64,000 bases of DNA from Crocodylus rhombifer (taxonomy: Eukaryota; Chordata; Crocodylia; Crocodylidae), in contig JAVSML010025186.1 in the NCBI GenBank assembly GCA_038503035.1, positions 1 to 64,000 on the forward strand, given 5' to 3'. Shown one piece after another: positions 1 through 9,350 of this stretch. The notes below the pieces were generated by a model, which did no database searches, had not been told where the DNA came from, and saw only the letters and a list, made by a program, of their open reading frames with translations. The position numbers were made by a program, and so were the translations under genes. Position 1 is the first letter of the stretch; each line of letters begins with the position of its first letter.

Positions 1-1
1 G

Positions 2-1330
2 ATGATATTGGGAAGAGATTGGCCGGAGATCTTCGAAGTCCTTGCAGGGCTTCAGCCCTCGGACGTTGCTCGGGGAGGACTAGTAGGAGAGGAATGGGGA
101 GCACTGGATGATGCAGAACTGGAAGAGCTCGCGAGCGGCAGCCAGTTTAAAGAGGCCCAAGAGACAGACGGAGAGCTCCAGCCCTTCAGGGAAGAGGTGG
201 CCACACGACGCAAGCAGCAGGTAAGCCCCAATGCTGATCGAGCCGGAGGGCCCCGAGTGGAAATCAGACAGGGCTTGTTATACCGCATTAAACGGGGCCG
301 GTACGAGGGGGAGGAGGTGGCGCAGCTGTTGATACCCCTCTCCTATAGAGAACCCTTATTGCGGCTAGTGCATGGGAACCCCCTGGGAGGGCATCTGGGG
401 AAGCACAAAACCGAAGCCCATTTGACCTGGTGGTGTTTTTGGCCGCATCTGTACGAGGACATAGAGAACTTCTGCAAATCGTGTGGGTGGTGCCAAAGGG
501 TGAGCTCTAACAAACCCCCCCGGGTGCCCCTGCAGCCCGTACCAGTGGTACGAGACCCCTTTGCGTGGATAGCCTTAGATGTGATGGGCCCATTGCCTCG
601 AAGCACGGCCGGACACCAGTTTATCCTTGTCCTCATTGATTACGCCACCCGTTTCCCCGGAGGCCGCACCCTTGAGGATGGTCACGGGGGCATGGGTGGC
701 CGAAGAACTCATGAAGTGGGTCACCACCTTTGGGATCCCCAAAGAGATAATGACGGACCAAGGGTCAAACTTTATATCGACGGTAGTAGCGGCCCTTTGT
801 AAAGTACTACAGATATGTCATCTCAAGATGACCGTGTACCACCCACAAGCCAATGGGTTAATTGAGCGTTTTAATGCTACCCTAAAGGGAATGCTGTGGG
901 GCTGTACGCAGGCTGACCCTCGGAGATGGGACTTGATGGTGCCACCACTACTGTTTGCGGTCTGAGACATCCCGCAAGCATCCATGGGTTACTCCCCATT
1001 TGAACTGGTCTTTGGGCACCGCCCTCGGAGCCTATTAGACATCGTGCGGGAAGGTTGGGAGGACAGTGGGAGCATAGGACAGAATATGTGCAGAGCCTAC
1101 GGGAACACCTGCGCCTCGCTCAAGAAATGGCTCAGGATAACCTGGAAGAAGCTCAGTGACAACAGAAGGATCGATACAACAAGGGGGCGAAGGAACGAGA
1201 GCTGCAAGCAGGTCAGAAAGTGCTGGTAATGCTACCCAGCTCCAACCGTAAATTTGAATCACAGTGGCAGGGACCGGTTACAGTGGTTAGACAAGTGGGC
1301 CTGGTAGATTATGAGGCGCGATGGGAGGGT
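2..1330 (+). pseudogene. Protease tail and integrase domain of the Gmr1-like element (broken)
   Basis: The first codons give an ILGRDWP motif typical of the C-terminal end of retroelement aspartic proteases. Then comes an HHCC zinc-binding region (LVHGNPLGGHLG, then FCKSCGWC, around 365-495). The integrase core follows with catalytic Asp at 578-580, Asp at 756-758 and Glu at 864-866, so the last two are 35 residues apart (D,D-35-E). The frame shifts near 655. A TGA at 963-965 interrupts the core's end, and another shift falls near 1090. A GPY/F-like tail (SQWQGPVTVV) follows near 1260-1285. Integrase inserts element cDNA into the host genome. This copy cannot make an intact enzyme, although all three catalytic acidic residues survive. 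Confidence 0.8.
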
Positions 1331-1572
1331 AAATGAAGGAAGAGACAAATTTTCCATGTTAACTTGCTTAAAGAGTGGCAAGAGCCCCAGGGGCTTCTGC
1401 TCGAGCCGGACTTTGAGTCCAACGAACAAGAGACACCAGGGGGGACCAGCTGCAAGGCCCCACAGTTGCTTCCCCTTTCTCTGGGGACCAACGTCTGGGG
1501 AGGAGGCAGGAACAACAGATGTGGGAGTTGATCTGAGAATTTGAGGAGGTCTTCACCGATAGGCCAGGGAAG

Positions 1573-2322
1573 GTGAAGGGGGTCGAACATGCCATTATAA
1601 CTAGGAAGGGCCAGGTCACAAGGGAAAAGTGGTGGAGGATTCCCTTTCATCGGTGCCAGCCCATCAAGGCAGAATTGGAAAAGTTGTTGGCCCAGGGGAT
1701 TATTACCCCCTCGCGCAGCCCCTGGCGGAGCCCATTGGTAGTGGTGACGAAACCAGATGTCAGCCTGCGGTTGTGCGTAGATTTCAGGAAGCTAAACGCA
1801 TTAACACAATTCGATGCTTTCCCAATGCCCCAAGTGAACGAGTTAGTGGAGCGAATAGGACAAGCCAGCTTTATTTCTACACTAGACTTGTCAAAGGGGT
1901 ACTGGCAGATCCCCTTGCTGCGGGAGGATCAACCCAAGATGGCTTTCGGCATGCCGTGGGGCCTATTCGAATTTAAAAGGATGCCCTTTGGGTTAAACAG
2001 CACGGCGGCCACATTCCAACTTCTAATGGACTGGGTGCTCGCGCCCCATCAAGAATATGCGGCGGCCTATATAGATGACATAGTCATATATACACAGACG
2101 TGGGAACAACATATAAGGGCCCTAAGGGCAATCTTGATGGAGCTAAGGCGGAAGGGATTGACGGCGAACCCAAAGAAATGCACCCTGGGCAAGCGCGAGA
2201 CAAAGTACCTAGGCTTCCTAGTCGGACAAGGACGGGTGAGACCTTTGAGGGACAAAGTGGAGGCCATCAGGAATTATGAGGTGCCCCGACAAAGAAACAG
2301 ATGCAAGCCTTCTTGGGCCTAG
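1573..2322 (+). pseudogene. Reverse transcriptase domain of the Gmr1-like element (gypsy-type)
   Basis: An open frame of 249 codons carries ordered RT blocks: an SPWRSPLVVVTKP-type finger region, CVDFRKLNALT, LDLSKGYWQIPL with the first catalytic Asp, the FGL substrate-recognition block (MPFGLNSTAATFQ), and the catalytic YIDD box at 2068-2079. The thumb follows (GLTANPKKC, KYLGFLVGQGRVRP). The frame shifts near 2285, just before the RNase H segment. The stretch 1330-1573 joins it to the integrase tail without any LTR or unrelated insert that I can see. This supports a single element with integrase upstream. An RT in this state cannot be expressed together with the RNase H. Confidence 0.85.
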
Positions 2323-2891
2323 CCAGTTATTATAGACAGTTTATCCCGCAGTTCGCTGAAGTTGCCAACCCCTTGGTCGAAATGACAAAGGGGCGAGAAC
2401 CCCACAGGATAAAGTGGAACCCGGAGAGGCAGAGAGCCTTCGAAGAACTAAAAAGGGCCCTATGCCAGGAAGCGGTACTTCATACACCTGACTTTAATAT
2501 CCCATTTATCCTACAGATGGATGCCTCGGCCTACGCCCTGGGGGCGGTGCTCACCCAGGAGATGGATGGAGCGGAACGCCCAGTAGCCTTCGCTAGCCAG
2601 AAGCTGAACAACAGCGAACAAAGGTACTCCACAATTGAGCGAGAGTGCCTGGCAATCAAGTGGGGTATTGACTATTTTAAGTACTATCTGCTAGGTCAAG
2701 AGTTCCGTTTAGTGATGGACCACGCACTCCTGCGGTGGCTTAATTCGACCAAGACTGAGAATGCCCAAATAATGAGATGGGCACTGGCACTTCAACCATT
2801 TCAATTCCAGATTGATTACAAGCCAAGGCGAGCCAACACTGTGGCAGACTTCCTGTCAAGATACGGCGGGACAAATCAGTGTGCTGACTGA
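2301..2891 (+). pseudogene. RNase H domain of the Gmr1-like element
   Basis: A 196-codon open frame begins with the RT connection (FLGLASYYRQFIPQF). It continues into a gypsy-type RNase H with MDASAYALGAVL (catalytic Asp), STIERECLAIKWG (catalytic Glu), VMDHALLRWL (catalytic Asp) and the terminal ADFLSRYGG. It ends at a TGA at 2889-2891. No integrase follows. Only about 90 bases separate the stop from the polypurine tract and LTR, so RNase H is the last pol domain. The frame is offset from the RT frame by one indel near 2285. Confidence 0.85.
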
Positions 2892-2965
2892 TTGTAGGGT
2901 GGTCCTATTACAGGGGAGTAGGGGCTGTGGAGAAGGCAGTCAGAACAAAAAGGTGCCTAGCGGCA

Positions 2966-2982
2966 TTTTGAGGGGCGGGATA
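2966..2982 (+). other. Polypurine tract-like sequence before the LTR
   Basis: The G-rich run TTTTGAGGGGCGGGATA lies immediately before the proposed LTR start TGTAAGGG. This is where a plus-strand primer for cDNA synthesis is expected in an LTR retrotransposon. It supports placing the 3' LTR here and the end of the coding region just upstream. Confidence 0.5.
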
Positions 2983-3527
2983 TGTAAGGGAGTGAAGAGG
3001 GTGCTGAGCCCAGGTGATCCCGGCAGCGGCGGGACCCGGCCCGACTTCCGGGTCGCAGCAGAGGGCAAAGGCCGGAAACTTCCCCCTTACAGAAACCCGG
3101 AAGCAGCCAGTGTGGGAGCAACCCGGGCTGGCATAAAAGGAGTGCCGGAGGCACGCAGAGGGGGGTGGATCCGGAGGTGGCGGCGGCGGGAGCTGGCGCT
3201 GGCGGGAGCAGACTGCGGAGGATCCAGGTCTTGTGGAGGAGAGGACGGACCTTTTGGGGCCAGCAGAGCCCCGGACAAGGTAGTTAACCGAGGGAGGTGG
3301 AAGACGCCGGCCGGGAGGAGCACCGGGAACGCGGGAGCTGCCAGTACTCTGATTTTCTTATGAACTTTCCTTTATGACTTACCGGACGACGAGGGCGGAC
3401 CAGCCCCATCAGTGAGCTTAGGACTAAAAGGGAGTGGACGAGAAGGAGCACCCCACTCCCTAACCGATGAGGAGCTTAGGCACACCTTGAAGGCGGGAAT
3501 GAGTCTGTAGGTCCCTCATCCGTAACA
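2983..3527 (+). repeat. LTR of the Gmr1-like element
   Basis: The segment starts TGTAAGGGAG and ends TCCGTAACA. These ends are imperfect inverted repeats of each other (about 7 of 9 bases) with TG...CA termini. The start directly follows a polypurine tract. A TATA-like box lies inside. The right end is uncertain: the LTR could extend about 20 bases further to the primer-binding-like site at 3550, or more. No second LTR copy is in the window, so boundaries cannot be checked by alignment. Confidence 0.5.
3131..3140 (+). promoter_or_regulatory. TATA-like box inside the LTR
   Basis: GCATAAAAGG lies about 150 bases into the proposed LTR, in GC-rich surroundings. This is a usual place for the U3 promoter of an LTR element. 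I see no AATAAA polyadenylation signal in the LTR. Confidence 0.4.
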
Positions 3528-3549
3528 GGCATTTGATTGACTGTGTTTA

Positions 3550-3890
3550 TGTTGGTGGCGTGGCCCAGAGCGTGTCGTCCTGAGGACTGCTCCAATAGGA
3601 TGATCTTCCCGGTGAATCGGGCGAGGGTGTAAGGGTGGAGGAGCTCTCAGGACCCCAGGACCCAGTGGAGGACGAGAGTCTCATTTTCCGGACTACACGC
3701 GCCATAACATCTGAACCCAATAACATATCATCGAAGTCGTGGCAGACGAGACCGGTGCGTGGGTTCATTGAGGCCGGTGAGTCTCTACGTGTATCTCCCT
3801 ACTGGGGGTCCCCCGAGAGGAAGTTGACCGGCGACGGACGGAGCCAAGGGCGAACAACTCCCTCACACTCAGCACCTGGGGCAGCTGTGA
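3550..3890 (+). repeat. Primer-binding-like site and GC-rich leader after the LTR
   Basis: TTGGTGGCGTGGCCCAG begins about 22 bases after the proposed LTR end. It starts with the TGG expected opposite a tRNA CCA end. About 330 bases of GC-rich sequence follow, with composition like the element and unlike the AT-rich DNA that starts after about 3960. A primer-binding site belongs after a 5' LTR, not a 3' LTR. If real, this is the truncated start of a second copy sharing the LTR. An alternative is a longer LTR with a chance match. Confidence 0.35.
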
Positions 3891-6743
3891 CGCAGAAGGA
3901 CAGTAGCAATTTCTGGCAGCCACCATACCTCTGGTATAATTGTGCGGCTGTGAGAGCAGCTTTTTTTTTTTCTGCCTCCTCCCTAAGTCAAGGTCCAGGG
4001 CAGCAGCCCTGGATGGCCCACCCTAATTACACTACTGCAGTAGGGGGTGTGTTTGGGAGAAGGGGGTCATGGCTGGCTTGTTCTAAATCTTCTGCAATAC
4101 CCATGAACTAGGATGTCATGTGGGGGAGCTATATGTGACTGGGTCAGCTTAGAGTAAACATCCTACTGCTAGGCAACTTCAGGATCCATCAGCTGCAAAG
4201 GTAATGTAAGGACATTATTCCCTCGTATATATTTATTAGGCTTGTACACAGCCCTCCCCTCCCCCCACCCAAAAAAGTAGCTTATAATGAGGGATTAAAA
4301 TAGAAACAGAAAAATATATCAAAATAAGGTACAATTTAATGGCTCCTGCCTCCTTACAGATGCTCGCTGTGTAAAGGGTAAGGAGAAGAGTTGGAGTTCA
4401 GGTCACTACAGAAAATCTCTATTGTCCAAAGATTTTCTGATAAGGTGGGAAGATTGTCAAGCTGGTCAGGTAAGTAAATTTTAATGAGGCTATTCACCTC
4501 CAGTGCAGGAGAAAGATGCTCTGTCAGGGTTGGTACATTTGCAGCCAAAAAAATCTACCTGCAATAATATACTTAGTATACATGCTCAATTCAACAAAAG
4601 TAAATTGGGCCACCTTGCCAAAATGATCTGAATCTGCATTTTTGCATTAATGAAAATCTCATTTGTCTGAAAGAACAGTAATTTAATGCAAAAATTAGAC
4701 ACGCAGTTGCATGACTAAAATTTAAAAATATGTCTCCACATATGGATGGATACACAATTTCAGAATTGGAAAATACAACTATAAAGAAGGATAAGTCTGC
4801 AAGAAAAAGTATAATTAGATTTGTATGGGGGGCAAAGAGCAGGTCATGTAAGATTACTGGATAAGGAAGAAAAGGAATCAGCTACTGAAATGAAACAAAA
4901 GACCAAACAGAAGGGACAATTTAAATATAGAAATGAACAGTTACTGTATGGTTACAACCTCTACTGTGGAACTACTTAAAAATAGAAAAGAAAAGAATGA
5001 AATAACCTAGAGAAGTACTGCAACCACATAAAGGAAAGAGAGAGATCAGAAAAGTTTCTTTATGCTAGAATTCACTTAAGCAAAATATATCAACAGAGCT
5101 GTCTAAATGAAGAGCATGGACAATAAGAGTTCATTAACTAAGTGAATGCTGATATAAGAAAACTTAACATGTTTTGGTTTCAGTCAAAAACAGGAAAAAG
5201 ATAAGGATGATGACAGGAAAAACAAAGTTGGGAAGGAACAAAAATGAGACACAAATCAGAACATGCAGAGTGTGAAGTTAAGAAAAAGGCAGATAACAAT
5301 ACAGTTGAAGACAAATTAAGGAAGGGAAGAGGGAATAAAGGGATGCCAGTATGATACTCACCATGACAAACCCTAAGATATTTTCAAAGGGATGTCAGAT
5401 GATCAAGGAGAGGTACAGCTTAGGAGTGCTATGGTGCCTAAAGAGACAAGCTTATGTACAATAAGCTGAGAAAGACCAATCCAAATATTAACGAGTAAAA
5501 TTTTCACTGTGACAGCAGAAGTAATCCTCCTTCAGAGCACAAATTAGTAGAGGAGCCATTTTATAGGTTCAATTGCATGATCCTGGATACACAGTCTTCC
5601 ATAGCTGTGGCCCACCTAGCGTTGAAGAACAAACTGGAGAATCTATGGTGTGGAATCCCAGGCCCAACCTCTCCCACATGTAGCCATATTAGGGCACTCT
5701 TTTCCAAAGGATATTACAAATAGGGATCTCTGGTCCTTTAAATATCAACAAGAAAGCCAATGTTTGCTTAAGGGGGTATTGGTTGTAGCTGTGTTGGTCT
5801 AGGGACATATCTAATAAAAGATATGACATTTACCTGAAGAATCTTGTCTGCCAAAAAGTTTGCTTAATGAATAAAAGGTACTGCCACCTCAGACAATCTC
5901 CCTGTCCTGCTTTCTGGTCTGTTCATCCAAATCACTTCCGCACTACCAGAGGTGCTGAGTATATGGAGACCAGAAGGCCCTGGCCTCCCTTGGGAAAAGC
6001 ATTGTTACCTGAAATGCATAAAACTTTCCACGTGTCCATCATCTTAGTCCCACCCAGGCAATAATAAAAGTCAGTGCCTCCTCCACAATTCTTGTATAGG
6101 CATTCCATTTACAGGATTTTGTTTATTCACCACACACACAGGTGTATCCTCTAAAACAGCAGTCAGGAATCTTTCTAGGCTGTGTGCCATTAACCCAGTT
6201 TGGGTGGTGGGGCTGGTGCTAGGATGCACATTTTCCCATGGCAGCATTGAAAAAGCAGTCACAGACAGCACTTTTCCCTGTGGCAGGAAAGTGACTGCTG
6301 CTGAATACCCCCTCTGCTGAATGGTGAGAAGGCAATACCTTTTTGAATTCTTCCTGATAGTTCACTGTCTGATTGGTACAAACTTCTTTACTCTGTTATT
6401 AGTTTCTTCTACTGTTCATTGTGTTTAGCTTTCTCGGGGGGCGGGGGGGCAGGCTGGCACAGAACTGAATGAGTCCGTAATGTTTTTGGTCCATAAGTAG
6501 AGATTGCCCCCCCCACCCCCCCGATAAATTATTTACCCTGAATGGAGTAGATGTGAGAGGATGAAGAGCATCACCTTAGCAAAAGGAAGGTGTTGACCAA
6601 TATCAAATATGCAAAGTATCTACTGCTCATCAGGAAGCAATCTGGACACTGGACTACTTGCTGATTAATCACCCTGTCCACTGTCACACTTAGGAAGGTG
6701 AGAATTCCTTGGTCTTTGAGCCTTGTGCATATTAGGACACAGA
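3891..6743. other. Non-coding AT-rich DNA, no gene recognised
   Basis: No open frame here resembles a known protein. The stretch includes a T11 tract near 3960, purine-rich DNA at 4760-5340, and one half of a recurrent hairpin-type repeat at about 5775-5852. G-rich and C-rich runs lie near 6430-6450 and 6505-6525. I see no RNA gene or splice-flanked conserved exon. Confidence 0.6.
5775..5852. repeat. Half copy of the recurrent hairpin repeat
   Basis: It contains GTAGCTGTGTTGGTCTAGG followed by CTAATAAAAGATATGAC and GAATCTTGTCTGCC. These match the right arm of the repeat at 25046-25234 and part of the copy at 63560-63675. Only one arm is present. Confidence 0.5.
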
Positions 6744-7433
6744 AGGCATGTCCAGACAAGCATGGACTGCAGTATGTGGCACCACAAATGCCTCTGAAGC
6801 ACCACATACCGCACACTACACATATGCAGGTGTTCCCAACACTGCTACTTTGCAGTATAGGGAGGGTTGAATCCAATTGATCCCAGCGTCTAAAAAGCCC
6901 ACACCTAAAAAAAGTGGGGTGGTGCATGTGGTGGCAGTGCACACCACCTAAAACTGGGGCCTGGCCAGCCAGAGCCACAGTCCAGCTGCTGGCCAGGCTT
7001 CCTGCTGCAGATGCACCACAGCTACAGCTCCCAGAGACTAGGACTGTGTGTAATTTTGGCAATCATTTCATTTTGGAGGTGCTTCGGCCCATTTCAGCGC
7101 CCAAAATACTTTATCTGAAACAAAATGGAAGGCTCCAAAACATCTCTGAAATGAAATGAAACCATCTGAAACATTTTGGAAATGTTTCAGATGTTTCAGG
7201 ATGTTTTGAAGGTGGCTCCCCAGGAACAGCGCAGCACAACCCTGCAGCTCTCGTTTTAAAGTGCTGAGAGGCTGGGGCTGGGTGCAGAATGGGGTGGGCA
7301 GGGAAGCCATGAGGGCTTCTCCCATGGTTCTCCCCACCAGGGCAGAGGCAGGCAGAGCTGGAGGAGCTGTGGGAGAAGCCCCCATGGCTGGCCTTCCTAG
7401 CCCCACACCCTGCCCAGCCCCTGCCTCCTGGCA

Positions 7434-7467
<34 letters not shown>

Positions 7468-8382
7468 CCCGGCACTCATCAGCTGCAGAGGTGGTGATCA
7501 GGACCTCTAAGGGTTCATGGCAGAGCACCACCCACCATGTACTGCAGGGCACTGGTGGGCAGCAGGGATCACCCCCTCACACTTGGCACCTGCACAACAG
7601 CTGTTGCATTGCATGGGTGCAGCATTGTGCAGCAGGGCGCCACACGCTGTTTGGGAGCTGGGGTGGCTCCTGCAGTCAGCCAGAGCCCATTACTGCTTAG
7701 CCCCAGTGGCTGCAGCTCCTAGACAGCATGCAGTGCCCTGACAAGCCGCACTGCACCCATGCCATGGGACAGCTGTTGTGTGGGTGCCAGGCAGGGGGTG
7801 GGCGGACAATCTCTGCTGCCCCTCACTGCCCTGTGCTGCATGGGTGGGCTCTGCCACAAGCCATCATAGGCCCTGATCACCACTGCTGCAGCCAGTGAGT
7901 GTGGGGCTTTTTAAATTTTTTTTAAGTGCCGGGGGGCTGGGGCCAGGTAGGGCGGCCATCGGGCCTTCTCCTGTGGCTCCCCCCATTGGAGCAGAGGCAG
8001 GCACAGCTGGAGGAGCCACAGGAGAACCTGCAGCTGCCTGGCTGTTCTTGCCTCTCCCCAGCCAATCCAAATGTGCAAAACAGATTCAGCCAAATTGAAA
8101 TGGAACAATGATCTGAAACACAAACAAACCACTGTCCACTGAAATGGCCAAACCCGAAACTGAAGCTAAACATAGCCATTTCACACAGCCCTACCAAAGA
8201 TCCCCAGGACCCCAGACAAAGGGCCCAGCCACTCCTACCTGACCCAGGGCAATGTGCCATGTGCCAGAATGTGTGTGGCACAGGCATTCTCCCAGGGACA
8301 AATAGCAGTGGCACGAGGTGTTCTACTACTACTTGCCCCTGGGGAAATGCAAGTTCCCACTCATGGGGATGCACCCAGAGTG
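6744..8382. mobile_element. Interspersed DNA repeat, split by a hAT element
   Basis: The two parts, 6744-7038 and 8194-8382, line up in order with the uninterrupted copy at 52170-52636. Shared landmarks are GGCATGTCC/GGACATGTCC at the left and a block of short GCAC-rich segments. Towards the right they share CCCCAGGACCC, a GGGACAAATAG segment and the final CACTCAT. .GGATG end. The gap in this copy is exactly filled by the hAT element with its target duplication. No coding capacity is visible. It is probably a non-autonomous transposon, but the class is unknown to me. Confidence 0.6.
7039..8193. mobile_element. Non-autonomous hAT-like element with TAGGG termini
   Basis: The left end is TAGGACTGTGTG and the right end is CACACAGCCCTA, which are inverted repeats of each other. 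The flanks are CCAGAGAC (7031-7038) and CCAAAGAT (8194-8201), an 8-bp target duplication differing by two transitions. An 8-bp duplication points to the hAT superfamily. Inside, the outer parts are AT-rich and the core is GC-rich. The core has an A30 tract at 7437-7466 and two related blocks in opposite orientation (about 7260-7502 and 7876-8050). No transposase frame is present; long frames here are low-complexity readings of the GC-rich core. Confidence 0.75.
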
Positions 8383-9242
8383 TACATTTACATGTGCAAT
8401 TAACACATAGCAATAAATCCCAGCACAGTTTATGCAGGAGTTTATTGCTCCCTTGTGCAGTGTTTACATATGTGCCCGGAACCACAGCCCATTGAGCTGG
8501 GGCAGAATAGCCCCAGCTAGCAGAGAGGCTATGTGGGGAGTGGGGGGAGATCAGCCCACCAACCCGGGGCTGCTCCATGTTGGCTCAACATGCTGCAGAT
8601 GGACTAACTGGGACACAAGGGTGCCATAGTGCAGGGCTAGGCAGCAGGCAGCCCCCACGTTGTAGCACCCTCATGCTCTAGCCAGCCCACATCACTGTCT
8701 ACATGGGTGGTGCACACAACTACTCTGCTGTAGGACAACATCTGTCCCAGCCATCACTATCCTAAGGCAGAGTTAATTAGTTTACTGCACTCTAATATGG
8801 GCACCAATATTTACTGTACAGCTAATTAGTCAACTCCACAAAAAAGCAAATGTATGTAGATGCACCCAGAGGGAACTAGTCTTCATCTTGTTCAGAGTTG
8901 AAGCTGCATTCCAAGAGTACATCTTCACTAGGAATTAAAGTGAAGATGTATTCTCAACTCATGTTAGTTAATACGAGACAGCAGGTATGTCTATATTGCA
9001 GTCACAGTAGTCACTGTAGTGTATTATTATTTCACTGTAGAATTTCTTATTCAAATACTGTGCAACAAACTATTATAATTAAAATGGAATAACAAAAGAG
9101 TGATCCAGTCAAATTCAAGTGATACATTTAAATTTTAAATGTACATGAGCACATAATAGCAGTATTTTGTCTATAACATTGATTCTAAGAAATTTTCAGG
9201 TAGGTGCCAGGGTATTTTTTATTGAAGTTTGCTCTGTAAAGT
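8383..9242. repeat. Repeat-derived DNA, part shared with 46340-46530
   Basis: The stretch around 8400-8560 (GGAGTTTATTGCTCCC, GTTTACATRYGTGCCC, CCCATTGAGC) recurs at about 46370-46480. This marks a dispersed repeat. The rest, to 9242, shows no recognisable gene. Confidence 0.45.
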
Positions 9243-9350
9243 AGGGGGCTACGGCCATACAATAAGATACCTTGCTTTAGCTGTAGAGGTGTGGGTTCAA
9301 GTTGTGCTTTATACTCCAGCCAACCAATTCCTAATCATGGAATAGATCCA
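9243..9350 (+). repeat. Possible tRNA-derived SINE head
   Basis: The segment reads like the 5' end of a tRNA-derived SINE. A GGGGGCTACGGCC start is followed about 45 bases later by a GTGGGTTCAAG B-box-like motif. It does not fold into a complete tRNA by eye and lacks an intact acceptor stem, so I do not call a tRNA gene. Confidence 0.3.

Larger units (their letters stand above)
1..3890 (+). mobile_element. Gmr1-like Ty3/gypsy LTR retrotransposon, decayed, 5' part cut by the window edge
   Basis: Reading left to right, one collinear element shows the end of an aspartic protease (ILGRDWP at the first codons), an integrase (about 200-1330), a reverse transcriptase (about 1573-2290), an RNase H (2301-2891), a polypurine stretch and an LTR. 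Ty3/gypsy elements normally place integrase after RNase H. Integrase ahead of RT is known from Gmr1-like elements, whose RT is still of gypsy type. The RT and RNase H here are gypsy-like (YIDD box, DFLSR end). Several frameshifts and stops show that the copy is dead. GC content is well above that of the flanking DNA. A primer-binding-like site and GC-rich leader follow the LTR. Gag and most of the protease lie outside the window. Confidence 0.8.

Noticed and set aside
2..2891. Integrase/RT frames as a domesticated host gene
   Set aside because: Frameshifts near 655, 1090 and 2285 and an in-frame TGA at 963 break the reading, and an LTR and polypurine tract follow. It is a dead element, not an exapted gene.
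7068..8578. Several 107-218 codon frames across the GC-rich core at 7-8.5 kb
   Set aside because: They run over the A30 tract and across hAT element boundaries. No transposase motif is present.
9243..9350. A functional tRNA gene
   Set aside because: A B-box-like GGTTCAAG is present, but no full cloverleaf or acceptor stem can be formed by eye. A SINE head is more likely.
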